In this document: positions 1 to 10,387 of the stretch, piece by piece
How the letters are laid out: the number at the start of each line of letters is the position of its first letter
Position numbering within the stretch: the first letter of the stretch is position 1
DNA from: Tausonia pullulans
Taxonomy: Eukaryota > Basidiomycota > Tremellomycetes > Cystofilobasidiales > Mrakiaceae
DNA length: 64,000 nt
Assembly (NCBI GenBank): GCA_951802195.1
Contig: OX637626.1
Coordinates: 1,178,001-1,242,000, forward strand
Direction of reading: 5' to 3'
Translations under genes and position numbers: made by a program
The notes under the pieces: model-generated
Seen by the model: the letters and a program-made list of their open reading frames with translations, nothing else
Told to the model about the DNA's origin: nothing
Database searches by the model: none

Positions 1-1
1 C

Positions 2-725
2 AAACTCTCCTACCTCGAGAAGGAAACCCCTGGCTTTAGGCTCTCCTTCTACTTCTCGCCCAACCCCTTCTTCGAGAACTCTGTTCTCGAGAAGACCTAC
101 TACTACCAGGTGCGCACGCGTCGAGTGCCCCCCTCTCTCCTTTGTAGGCGTAGACTAACATTCCACCTCCAGTCCGAGGTCGGTTACGGAGGGGACCTCG
201 TATACGAGAAGGCCGAGGGTACCGTCATCCAGTGGAAAGAGGAGAAGGACCTTACCCAGCGAGTCGAGATCAAAAAGCAGCGCAACAAAACCACGAACCG
301 AACGCGCGTCGTCCGTAAGGTTGTCTCGGCCGACTCGTTCTTCAACTTCTTCCAGCCCCCGCAGAGCGAGAACGACGACGGCGCGCTCGATGATGCGGCG
401 CTCGAGGAGCTTGACGAACGGCTCGAGCTCGACTACCAGATCGGCGAGGACCTCAAAGAGAGGCTCGTCCCAAGGGCGGTCGACTATTTCTCCGGCAAGG
501 CCCTCCAGTACGACGGCCTCGATGAGTTTGACGACGACGACGAGTTTGATGAGGACGATTCGAGCGAGAATGAGGATGAAGAGGACATTATTACCCATTC
601 GGCCACGCACCCGGCCCCGGGCACATCGCAGCAGGACCCGCAGGAATGTTCGTGGGGGATGCGCTTTTGAGGTCTCTGTATTAGAAGCTGACTTTCCTTT
701 CTATCTCTCAGGCAAGCAGCAGTAA
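2..725 (+). CDS. NAP1: Nucleosome assembly protein 1, 3' part
   Basis: Histone H2A-H2B chaperone; the 5' end lies outside the window. Three exons can be read: 2-109, 173-647 and 712-725. The first carries the end of the NAP fold (FRLSFYFSPNPFFEN, then KTYYYQ); the second continues with VGYGGDLVYEKAEG, the VIQWKEEKDLT strand, the conserved SFFNFFQPP motif and the DYQIGEDLKERLVPRAVDYFSGKA helix region, then a strongly acidic tail typical of NAP1. The last intron (648-711) splits the cysteine codon of the final four residues, giving CKQQ, the same CaaX-type prenylation tail seen in animal NAP1-like proteins. Both introns have GT-AG ends and keep frame. Identification is secure; the prenylation is inference from the motif. 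Confidence 0.93.
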
Positions 726-1179
726 ACCTACAGACGGCGTCTCTTCATCTTTCCTCTCTGAGTCTTTTGTTGCCGTCGATTGGTCTCTTCCCTCTCCTTC
801 CTTTCCTTTTCCTTTCCTTTTTTTCTCCCGCAGAATTCACGGAGCTACTCAGCGGATACCATGGAGCTATCGGCGCTCTGTTGCCCCCAAGCTAGTCGGA
901 TATTTCTTTTCATCCATTCTCTTGAATGTCCATTCACGCGAAAGCAGACAAATTCGTCACCGTTACGGATATTACGGAGGATCTCACAGCTCTCCGCCCT
1001 CGCAATGATCGGCGGAAGTCGGTTATATACCTACCTCGCACTTTCCCCCTGGCCGCGCAGGGCCGCGTTAAGCAGCAGAGAAAGCGAGGCCAGCGGCGTC
1101 ACGCGGCCTACGACTCGCCCTCGCTCTCCGAACGATCACCTCTTGTCGCCCGCCATTCCCTTGTGTGCCGCTGTCTCCC
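726..1179. other. Intergenic region NAP1-fumarase
   Basis: About 450 bases with no supported gene. It must hold the NAP1 3' UTR and the fumarase promoter. Pyrimidine-rich tracts (for example near 790-830) and a ttatatac stretch near 1023 are visible. Open frames here are short and low in complexity. Confidence 0.5.
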
Positions 1180-3303
1180 ATGCTCGCCCGCTCCGCCATC
1201 TCCTCTGTCCGCCGGGTACGCAACCAGGCGACGCCCTTTTCGTCGCCAGCTCAATCCAGACTCATACTTACCTCTTTCTCTCTCTCTCCTTCCTCGCCGC
1301 CCTTGCTGCCCTCGCAATCGCGGCCGCCTTTCTTTGCCTCTCGCCCCGTCGACTTCTTCTACCATAGCTCCCCCGATCCTCCCTCGCCATTTCCCGCCAA
1401 CTTTCGACCTCCACCCCCATGGTCAACAGCAGCAGACCCTGTTCTCTTTCTGCCCGGGCCATCCTGCTGATTCCCTTTCCTTTATACAGTCCTCATCCGG
1501 CTCGTTCCGCACGGAGACCGACACGTTCGGTCCCCTCCAGGTCCCTTCTGAGCGCCTTTGGGGTGCCCAGACCCAGCGTTCGCTCCTCAACTTCGACATC
1601 GGAGGCCCGACTGAGCGTATGCCCCCCCCTCTGATCAAGGCGTTCGGTGTCCTCAAGAAGGCCGCCGCGCAGGTCAACGAGACCTACGGTTCGTGGCTGT
1701 CGTCTCTACTCCGTCTCATTCCCAGCCGGGGGAATGAGCTTTCGGCCGCGAATCCGCCCTGTCTGACGCGTTCGGCCGACTTTCACTTGTATTTGCCTCT
1801 ACCTCTTTGCTTGCAGGCCTCGACCCTAAGATCTCCAAGGCTATCCAGGAGGCTGCCGACGAGGTGCGTACATGGCCTCTGCCTGTCTTTGCATCGCGTA
1901 GGGGCAGGACCAGACCAAAGGGCTGACACTCCTGTCCCTGCCTGGTTTCCAAGGTCATCAACGGCAACCTCATCGACGAGTTCCCCCTCGTCGTCTTCCA
2001 GACTGGTTCGGGAACTCAGACTAACATGAATGTCAACGAGGTGTGTGGCAGGTTGACGTGGCGTTGGCTGATATGGGGGCTTACCTAAGGCGCTTCGTCC
2101 CTCAGGTCATCTCCAACAAGGCCATCCAGCTCCTCGGTGGAGAGGTTGGCTCCAAGAAGCCTGTTCACCCGAACGATCACTGCAACATGTCGCAGTCGTC
2201 CAACGACACGTGAGTTTACTCTCGAAACACATGCACCTGTCATTCGCTTATGCTTGCTTCTGCAGCTTCCCGACCGCGATGCACGTTGCCGCTGTCACCG
2301 AGATCAATGCCCAGCTTCTCCCGGCGCTCACGGAGCTCCGCGATGAGATGGAGAAGAAGCGCGAGTCGTTCAAGGACATCATCAAGATTGGCCGCACCCA
2401 TCTTCAGGACGCCACCCCGCTCACCCTCGGCCAAGAGTTTTCCGGCTACGTCCAGCAGCTCACTAACGGCATCGCCCGCGTTGAGGGTGTCCTCCCTCGC
2501 CTGTCACTACTTGCTCAGGGCGGAACCGCCGTTGGCACCGGCCTTAACACCAAGAAGGGCTTCGACGTCAAGGTTGCTGCTGCTATCTCGGAGATCTCGG
2601 GCTATGAGTTCAAGACCGCTCCCAACAAGTTCGAGGCCCTTGCTGCTCACGACGCTATCGTCGAGGCCTCGGGTGCCCTCAACACTGTCGCCGTCTCGCT
2701 CATGAAGATCGCCAATGACATCCGGTACCTGGCCTCAGGACCCCGATGCGGACTCGGCGAGCTCTCGCTCCCGGAGAACGAGCCCGGATCGTCCATCATG
2801 CCTGGAAAGGTAAACCCGACCCAGTGCGAGGCCCTCACCATGGTCGCCGCTCAGGTCATCGGTAACAACACCACCATCTCGGTCGCCGGATCTTACGGAC
2901 AGTTCGAGGTCGGATCGCTTGAGTCACTCTTTCTCCTCCACAGCTTTGGACTGACGCCTCCTTATCGCTCCCACAGCTCAACGTCTTCAAACCCGTCCTC
3001 ATCAAGAACCTCCTCCAGTCGATCCGCCTCCTCGCCGATGGATCCCGCTCCTTCACCAAGAACTGCGTTGTCGGCATCGAGGCCAACGAGAAGACGATCG
3101 AGCGGATCCTCAACGAATCTCTCATGCTCGCCACCATCCTCAACTCTCACCTCGGCTACGACAACGTCGCCAAGTGCGCCAAGAAGGCCCACAAGGAGGG
3201 CACGACGCTCAAGGAGGCGACCGTCAGCCTTGGACTCCTCACTCCTGAGGAGTTCGACCAGAAGGTTCGCCCGGAGCTCATGCTCTACCCTGACGAGGTT
3301 TAG
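1180..3303 (+). CDS. FUM1: Fumarate hydratase, class II, mitochondrial
   Basis: Catalyses fumarate + water to malate in the TCA cycle; homotetramer of the fumarase/aspartase superfamily. Exons read: 1180-1215 (mitochondrial-type presequence [12 protein letters not shown]), 1490-1688, 1817-1863, 1954-2040, 2106-2209, 2266-2908 and 2977-3303; all later joins keep phase. Landmarks in order: [73 protein letters not shown] and the family signature [16 protein letters not shown], ending in [15 protein letters not shown]. The long first intron (1216-1489) is the only uncertain join; other 5' exons are possible. A single arginine-rich presequence and no in-frame ATG before the core suggest mainly mitochondrial targeting, though dual localisation cannot be excluded. 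Confidence 0.93.
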
Positions 3304-3714
3304 ATTTTGCCAACTTAGGGGGAACGGATGGGCTCCCTGTGCTCTTGATATAATGGGAACTCACTGCTTGGGTGTGGAGTAAGTGGACACGGGTTGGCAA
3401 GGGGAAAGGCCGGCCGGTCGGCAACGGCGAGACGTGCGCGACTTCCTCCATGACCTCCTCCCTCGAAAGCCAACATCTGAAATCGATCAGAGGAGTAGCA
3501 AATCTGCTAATAGCAAAACAGTTCCCCTGACAACGGCGCGTCGAAGCATGAGGGAAGGCCAGAGACCGTGTCAGACGCGCGGCGTGTCTGTCCCTCACTT
3601 CCCCGGCAGATCATCACCCTCTCCTTCTCTCCCGTTCTTTCAATTCTCGCCGCCTCACCTTCGCCTCATCCCGCTCCGCGGATCCTCGCCGTCCGCTTTC
3701 CCGTTTCCCACGCA
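3304..3714. other. Intergenic region fumarase-BRD8-like gene
   Basis: About 410 bases between two co-directional genes, with no supported coding content. It holds the fumarase 3' UTR and the promoter of the next gene; a CT-rich stretch precedes the ATG at 3715. Confidence 0.5.
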
Positions 3715-6220
3715 ATGTCGCCGATGGAGCCTTCAGCCCTCGAGAAGCTGCTCCTCGCGCAGGCAGTCCACCAGCAGGGCTCGGCGCACTGGATCAGTCC
3801 GTCCTACTTACTTTCTCTCTAGCAGGAAAGCATACGGGGAGCTAGGCTGACGGACGGATCCTCGCTCTCATCCCAACCCAGTCATCGCCGCCATCCTTAA
3901 TGGGCACCCGATGACCGGTAGCGATTCTGGCTGGACCGAAATCGTTCGTCCCTCCCTCCCTTCACCCTCGTTTTCCCCTCCTCGTGCGGACCGTTCTCGG
4001 CTGAAGGCGCTTCTCCACTCCTCTCGCTTGCTCGCTCATGTGGCAACCGGATAGAATACAAAGGAGACGTACGCCTCTCTTCTGGAGGAACACCATCATC
4101 CATCGTACGAGTCCATAGCGAAAGAGGGAGAGGACCCGTTGCTATTCCCGCCGAAGTGTGAGTGAGGATTCAGCTTGACGTCGACGACAAACTCCGTCTG
4201 CTCTTCTAGTCCGTAGAGGTCTCTGTTTGCAAGGGCGTCTTAGTAACTCAAACGCACGAACTTTTTTTTTTGTCAGCCCGCGACACACTCTACATCGCTC
4301 AGGTGATGTTTGGGCTCCGAATGGTTGACCTCAAGGCCCAGATGTTTGTCCCGTTCCTGCGCTGTCTGTCCTCTATTCAGCTGACTGTCTACCCGATTCC
4401 TCCTTCCTTCTTGCAGCCAGCAGAAAGAGGACCAGTTTAAGTGAGCCGGCTGGTCTTCCCACAAACGCGCGCGAGCGTGTGTTGCTCCCTGCTTGCTCGC
4501 GCGTGGCCGTTTGTCCTTGTCAACCCGCAATGGCGACCACTCATCTGACCGTCTCCCCTACTTTTCCCCTAGGGTGATGGCATCTGAACTCGAGACTCTT
4601 CGAGCCATCGACAAGGCCGCCACGGCAGCTCGCGCCGCCGCCTCTCGTAGCAACTCGGCCGCTCCCACTCCACCGACCAAAGGCACGCCGACGATATCGA
4701 CGTCAGCTGCCGCTGCTCCTGCTCCTGCTCTTGTTGCTTCATCTCGTGCCACTCCAGCAGACGCATCCGCATCTCGGTCCCCCTCTGTCTCGTCCGCAGC
4801 AGGACCTTCGCGTGAAATCCCTTCAGCTTCGTCGTCTCGTAGAGCCAGCGGCGCGCTCGAAGCCGCCCTCGCCGCTTCTTCCGCCTCGGCCTCCTCTTCG
4901 GTCCCCCCCCCTGCTTCATCTTCTGCGGTAGATGTCGATATACCCATTGCCGTAGTCGTGAAGGAAGAGACTATCACGTCCTCCGTCATCCCTCTCGCCA
5001 ACTCGCAGTCCGCGCCTTCTTCCTCAGCCTCCCCGGCCATCATCCCCGTCGCCATTACCCCTGCTGCGATCGCTCTCCCTCCTCCGCGGACTGGCTCCCG
5101 ACGAAGCGCACGCATGATTCCCGAGACGCCTCAGCCTAGCCCCTCCTTACTCGGCTCGCCTCTAGTCAGCGAAGCTTCTGCCTCTCCTGCCCTTGAGGCA
5201 GGGCCCTCCCGGCGAACATCCAGGCAGAGAGCCGGCTCAATCTCTTCTTCGGCATCAATGGCACCCAGTGGAACTGCTATCGTCAAGCCCAAGCGACATA
5301 ACCAGTACACGCCCGTCTCGGAGCTCAAGAAGCCACCGTTGCCCCGCAAGGCCAACTATGTCAGTCGAAGGTCAATGTCGACGGATCCGGCGGCCTCCCC
5401 ACCGCCTTCGACGGTGGGCTCGCCCTCAACCAATTCAGATAGACACCCAACGCCGCCAGCAGTGACGCGACCGACACCCCCGCCGGGGAACAAGCCGAAA
5501 AGGCACAACCAATATACGCCGATTGAGGAGCTCAAGAAGCCCCCGCTTCCAAGGAAGACAACGTACACCCCGCGAGGGTCCCGCAGCGGGTCTCGGAGTT
5601 CGGCTTCGGCTGAACCGTCAGTGGGCGAAGGGGACGTCGCCTCAAGGGCTGCTTCTCCTGCGGCGCCTTCTCCTTTGTCTGTGGCTTCCATTCCTGCTCC
5701 TTCACCTCCTACCGATTCCACCAGATCAACCCCGGACGGCACCTTGACTCGCCCTAAACGCGCCGCCGCCGCCGCATCTATCACACCATCCAGGCCCGCT
5801 CCGTCCCGCTCCGTTTTAAGAGAACCCCCTGCCTCTCCTCCTGCCACAGAATCCCAGGACTTTACCTCGCTCTCCACCTCCTCCATCCCGACAGCCACCC
5901 CCTCGGAGTTGGTGGACGCCGCTGCCAGAGGAGAAACGTCCTCGCTTAAGCATGAGCTATCCCCACAACCGCCAGAGTTGGAGACGGAAGCGAAGCGGGC
6001 GAGGCGACTGCCGCCTCCTCCACCGCCAGCGCCAGCGATGGACGTGGATATGGCTTCCCCTCCTCCAGCCCCCGAGGCAGCACCTCGAATTCCAAAGGAG
6101 CTGCAGACGACGTTTGTGGAGCCTGCTGCGCCACTGGGACCGAGGAGAGGCGTAAGTGCCGCGGTAGCCGCGGCGACGGCTCAGAAGAGTGGGAAGAAGG
6201 AGATGCCGCCGGTGGATTGA
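3715..6220 (+). CDS. BRD8/Bdc1-like chromatin protein (NuA4-type), no bromodomain seen
   Basis: Exons approximately 3715-3796, 3882-3943, 4055-4157, 4277-4367, 4421-4440 and 4573-6220. The N-terminus (LEKLLLAQAVHQQGSAHWI, IAAILNGHPMTG, KETYASLLEEHH, DTLYIAQVMFGLRMVDLKAQ, KEDQFK) matches the SANT-like first domain and following helices of fungal Bdc1/animal BRD8, a subunit of NuA4/TIP60 histone acetyltransferase. After residue about 120 it is Ser/Ala/Pro-rich and basic, with two nearly identical KPKRHNQYTP motifs and several KPKR/KR patches. I find no bromodomain before the stop, so it may be a bromodomain-less version. The donor at 4368 is weak (gtcctc), so that junction is tentative. Family assignment is inference from the N-terminal pattern. 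Confidence 0.5.
5285..5557 (+). repeat. Duplicated protein motif in the BRD8-like gene
   Basis: Two 22-residue copies (5285-5350 and 5492-5557) share KPKRHNQYTP-x2-ELKKPPLP followed by RK. The two copies use different synonymous codons at most positions, so identity is kept at protein level while the DNA has drifted. Sequence between the copies is unrelated low-complexity Ser/Pro. Confidence 0.9.
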
Positions 6221-7442
6221 TCGCTTCGACGACTCTCATCGACCCTCACCTCACTTCTACACTCGTGCGAGCGGCTGTCAATCGTTGTGATAGTTGCCTG
6301 CAAACGTAATGGCGCCCGACCGTTCACGACGACGACTACTGCTGTGCTGGAAGAACGACCCCTTTGTTTTGGTTGGGCGCCCTTGCAGGATGGAGGGACA
6401 ACTTTGCCTACTACTACTCTATAACTCTTCGTTTGTTCAGCAGCTTTCATTGCCTCTTTCCTGAGCCTAAGGAATGCTCACTTCCGTCATCTACTTGCGC
6501 CTCACACCTCACCACTCCTCTTTCGCGTCACGATACTCATGATTTGTACTGTGATGAACGAGCGACCTCCCCCTGAGATGGATTGCATTCGTCCGTAAAG
6601 AGGAGGATTGCACTGCGGTCGTGAAAACGGAAGCGCTCGACAGGAAGTCACTTTCTGTATGGTTCGAACACATCCTCGAGAACCCGATGTTCCCAGTCTA
6701 TGGCTACATCGCAGATGTCACGGTTCCCTTCTCCTCTTTTGGAAGCGCTCTTCCCCCCTCGCTCATCGCGCACAACGCCGCCGTTGCCGTCAATTGCACA
6801 CACGCCCAGCGAGTCCCATCGCCCTGCAGCGCGTGATCTGTGAAGCCTCAGTTGACTACCCAGCCTCCGACCTGTCTCTACCTGCATTCAATTTACCTCC
6901 ATTGGTTCGCTCAGCTCCTTCGAGTCGGACGAATCGTTCATCTCCAAAGCTTCGTCTTCGCCTTCCCGCGCCTCGACCACCGGGTCCATTGCGTCCTCCA
7001 CCACTTTCGAAACCACCATAGCGCGCTTTCCACCCTGATGAAACTCAACTTCCGTCCGTTTTCTTTAGCTCCCGCTTGGCTGCGATGAAGAGAGAAATGA
7101 GGACAACGAGACGGGACTCTTCGCTCTTGACGTGACCCCTCCTCTTATCTCCAGGCCCAAACCACAACCTTTCAACGAGGTGAGTGTCTCACCCCTCTCC
7201 CATCCCTTTTCCTACCCGGGGAAGGCCAAGCTTCTCTCGCAATTTTCTTCTAGGGTCACTGCCCTGGAGAGGCTACAGCCGCCCGGCAGGCAGCTGTCGG
7301 GTGATGGTGCCGTCATCGTCGATGCTTGAGCTCGTGTGTTGTCTTCTTCCTACTTCTTTTCTGCACACATCGTGTCGTTAATTTCCCTCTCGTCTCGACT
7401 CTCGCCCTCTCCCTGGTGGATTGCTTGCCAGCACATCCCGGC
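6221..7442. other. Intergenic region, convergent 3' ends
   Basis: About 1.2 kb between the BRD8-like gene (+) and the secreted-protein gene (-). Several open frames of 60-137 codons exist, but none shows a recognisable domain, consistent splice signals or protein-like composition. I see no gene here. Confidence 0.45.
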
Positions 7443-8897
7443 TCAATGTCCCGCTCCTGCTCGGGCATTGTCTGCGAGTGAGCCGTGTGAGCAAAGTACG
7501 TGGGACGTATGGACGTATGGGAGAGATCGAATCGTCGCGTCTGAGCTAGTATCTACGAATGCAAAGCTACTACTACGGCCTTCGACGAGCGTCCAAGTGA
7601 CTGCCATCGGACAGGCGGTCGCTCCGTTGTTAGATGACAGCAGAAGATCATCGTTGCCCTCGTTATAACAAAGACCGGTGGGCGCGTTGACTGGCAGAAA
7701 AACAGGACAGAGGACATCAATCACTTAGCGGTATCACTCGACTCTGCGTCAGCTGGTCAAAGAAAGATTTACCTCCATTCGAATTGATCCATGTAGCCAT
7801 CAGCCCGCCGTTTGGTCCCATCGTATAGATCGACGACTCGACATTGCCAAACCCCCATGTGGACCCGTAATACCCAGACATCGAGCCAGGGTCAGTGTGC
7901 GAGACTCCCGCGAAGACGATGTACCTGCGATCGAAAAGAGCGGACACCTGAGTCAGCTGTTGTCGGCACCCGATGAATGCGAATGAGCTGGTCACAGCTC
8001 ACGTGTTCCTGCTGGTAACCACGTCGCCGTTGATTGCTTGACCGCCCAGGAAGTAGCCATTGTACGCCGGATTGGGCGTCTGGTCAAATGTGCGAAGGCA
8101 ATCAGTCACGGTCTGAGGTGAGAGAAAAGTGGATGAAGTCTATGAAGGCATACAGAGACAATGGAGATCTCGGCTTGGGTGGTGCCTTCTGCCGCAGAGA
8201 TCGAACGCCAAACGAATTGGCCGGGCCTGTTCCTTTCGCCCCCACGAAGACAACGCTCACTGCGCTCGGGGCCACTGTTTGGGAAATCAATCAGGATGAG
8301 AGAATCCTCTTTCTTCTTCGAGGATCGAAGCTGTGTCCTACGAACCGTAACCGACGACGGAGTTGTCGGACACTTTGTTAATGCGAATTGACCCGGTTCG
8401 AGGCGCAACTGGGGAGGAGGAGCGGGGAGCTGGAGAAGGAAATGATGGAGCAGGAAGTCGTGCGAGAGAAACAGCAAGAAGTAGCGAGGGGAGGAAAAAG
8501 AAGTGGTGCGGGGAGAAGTAAGAAGTGATGGAGGAGTGAAAAATCAGCGCATGAACAAATAAAGATTGACAAATGACCGAGTGGCGCGCATGGCGATCCT
8601 GCGTATCCAGAGCTCGGAATGCCCGCTTTTTGGGGGCGGCCGGTGGGAGATCCCTCTTGAACCGCTCTCCATTCGTGATCGGCTCGACCGCAGCCGGGAG
8701 GGGAGCAGGGACCAAAGGAACGACAAGTCCCTCAGCTGCCAGCTGAAGAGCGTTGTCCAAACCAGGGGCCTGAGGCGCGGCAGGCGCGGCAGATGTGGCA
8801 GACACGGCAGGAACGGCCAGGAACGGCCAGGAACGGCCGTAGCCGGAGCCACGAGGAAGGGGAGGAGGAGGGCCAGCGAGAGGCGTGAGTAGTGCAT
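7443..8897 (-). CDS. Small secreted protein of unknown function
   Basis: Start at 8897. The first exon (8897-8835) encodes a textbook 21-residue signal peptide (MHYSRLSLALLLPFLV, ending APATA). A 65-nt intron then joins to APGLDNALQLAAEG at 8769. A KR site (FKRDLPPAAPKKRAF) suggests propeptide processing. Later exons give RINKVSDNSVVGY, then PNPAYNGYFLGGQAINGDVV (ending at 8003), YIVFAGVSHTDPG and TWGFGNVESSIYTMGPNGG with MATWINSNG (7924-7773), and a C-terminal exon beginning about 7707. The pattern resembles a widespread group of secreted basidiomycete proteins with an S-x-IW/IY-x(n)-W(I/V)N-x-DG/NG ending, none of known function that I can name. The exon near 8300-8113 can be read in two frames, so the middle is uncertain. 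Confidence 0.65.
8811..8840 (-). repeat. Three 10-bp direct repeats at the signal-peptide junction
   Basis: gaacggccag at 8811 and 8821, then gaacggccgt at 8831 (+ strand). They sit just inside the first intron of the secreted-protein gene as I read it. Without the intron, two extra units would shift the reading frame; with one unit it would be open. Confidence 0.9.
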
Positions 8898-9909
8898 GAC
8901 AGAGAACCGAGAGAAGGGAGGGAGGGTGGATGTGATTGGAATGTGGTTGTGATGTGGGGAGGGGAACAGGGCAGGTGCGAGAACATCATTCCGGCGAGAG
9001 GGGAAAGAGCAAGATCAAACCCAAGCCGCCGCCGTCGGGCCCAGACGCCAGAAAGAAGAGAAGGCACGCACCCATTCGTCCCTCGACTTCACGCTTTGTC
9101 CCTCTGGGCAGGCAGGTCTGACCGTCGGAGCCGGCGACGACGACGGTCAACGCGTGGGGATCGAAGGGAGGACAACCACCCGCTGGACAGTTGCCGGCGG
9201 GCGTTCCTCAAGTCTCAGCTCTCCAGCTGCGGCTTTTAGGCTGCCTGGTCAGACGGACAATTCCATCGTCAAGCTTGCCAAAAGAGGAGCGATTGGGCTC
9301 GATATCTCGTCGTATGGACCGGACTGCTTTGCCCGCGAGGTGGCAAGCAGGAGTGACACGACTGACGACGCAGCAGGGTAGGTAGGACCTGCAGACTGAG
9401 GAAGAGAGCATCGAGCGTTCCGGGCTCGGACTCTCCAGCGCCCAAGCTCTCCTCTCCCTCTCATGGACGGATCCACGCAAACAAGAGATAGGGGTGAGTG
9501 CGACAAGGAGTGTGTTCGAAAGGCGGAAGGCAGTCAGAGTATATAAAAAATAGAAGAGCTGCGCTGTTCGTGGGCGAGCGTGCGGCGGAGAGCGTGGATC
9601 GCCCTCCTTCTGCCCCTCGACATTATTGACCTGCGATCGCGCGGCCGATCTGGGTCTGGGCCTTCGCACGGTCGGGGAGCCATGGATAGGAGGTTTGTGG
9701 CTCGGCGAGAAGCAGACCGTGCCGCGTTGGCGAACCTTCGTTTGCATCAGCATGGATCCAAGGCGAGGGGGTGTCGAGAGCGTGTCAGGGCGTGTGGATC
9801 TGTCTCCCCGACAGAGACCGACCATCTTGCCAGCTTGCAGAGGGAGGAGTCGCGGGAGGAGTCGCAGTGGAAATTCTTCTCGGACGGAGGAGGTGGAGGA
9901 GGGCAAAAG
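8898..9909. other. Intergenic region upstream of the secreted-protein gene
   Basis: About 1 kb with no supported gene. It contains the promoter of the gene starting at 8897 and, at about 9539, a tatataaaaaat stretch that could be a TATA element; no coding region obviously uses it. Confidence 0.45.
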
Positions 9910-10027
9910 GGTCCGAACCCGGGATTGAACCGAGGACCTCCATGAAGTGATGGTTTGACTGAATACGGATGATTCCGCAGTCTGTCAGGCACCCTAACAT
10001 GGCGTGATACCGCTACACCATCCAGAC
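9910..10027 (-). tRNA. tRNA-Pro (anticodon AGG) with intron
   Basis: Read on the minus strand the sequence folds as a tRNA: 7-bp acceptor stem GTCTGGA with TTCGGAC, D stem GTG/CAC with loop TAGCGGTAT, anticodon stem CCATG/CATGG, loop TT-AGG-G-T, variable loop AGGTC, and T arm CTCGG-TTCAATC-CCGGG with discriminator C at 9910. The anticodon AGG (9995-9993) reads CCU/CCC proline codons (A34 normally becomes inosine). A 46-nt intron lies at the canonical place after base 37 (about 9991-9946). The internal A box (TGGTGTAGCGG) and B box (GGTTCAATCC) serve as the RNA polymerase III promoter. Confidence 0.9.
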
Positions 10028-10106
10028 GAGCAGGATCGCATGATCCTGAGTATGTCGACTCTCCCTCCTGCCCAGCCAGGTCATCGGTTCCAGGACCTCG
10101 ATCCCC

Positions 10107-10230
10107 GGTTGAGTCCTCTCCTCCATCTTCTTCGACGAGACCTGTCTATCCTGTGGTTCCCGCCGTCTGGACCGCTGCCGCAGCACCTGTCTCTCCCGCT
10201 CCTCTCTTTCTACAATGGTCATTTCCCCCC
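10107..10230 (+). repeat. Dispersed repeat, copy 1
   Basis: Starts about 80 bases beyond the tRNA-Pro gene. It shares an ordered series of blocks with 23094-23290: ggttgagt, tcgacgag, cgccgtctggaccg, gctgccgcagca, tgtctc, ctctttct and atggtcattt. The two copies differ by substitutions and length changes, and no frame is conserved between them. I cannot assign it to a family. Confidence 0.65.
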
Positions 10231-10358
10231 TCTCATCCCCTCCCCCTGCCCCATCTATACACTTCCCCCATCCCTCTCTAGTGAGGTTCTCTCTCTCCTT
10301 CACCCCTCCCCTTCTTTTTGTTGACCCAAGCGGACGTGAGCTGGCTAGCTCCTGTTTT

Positions 10359-10387
10359 CTGTCAGTCCTAGCGAGTAGGACTGACAG
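10359..10387. repeat. Perfect 12-bp inverted repeat, 5-nt loop
   Basis: ctgtcagtccta (10359-10370) and taggactgacag (10376-10387) flank gcgag. It could form a hairpin or be a protein-binding palindrome. No poly-T follows it, and no gene ends nearby. Confidence 0.9.

Noticed and set aside
4558-5898. Long minus-strand open frames opposite the BRD8-like gene
   Set aside because: They mirror Ser/Ala/Pro-rich codons of the plus-strand gene, have no domain or splice logic, and overlap a supported gene.
6608-7088. Overlapping plus-strand frames between the BRD8-like and secreted-protein genes
   Set aside because: No start context, no family resemblance, and no pair of exons that improves either reading.
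9530-9560. TATA-like tatataaaaaat as the promoter of a new gene
   Set aside because: No plausible coding sequence follows on either strand within a normal distance; the tRNA uses internal promoter boxes.
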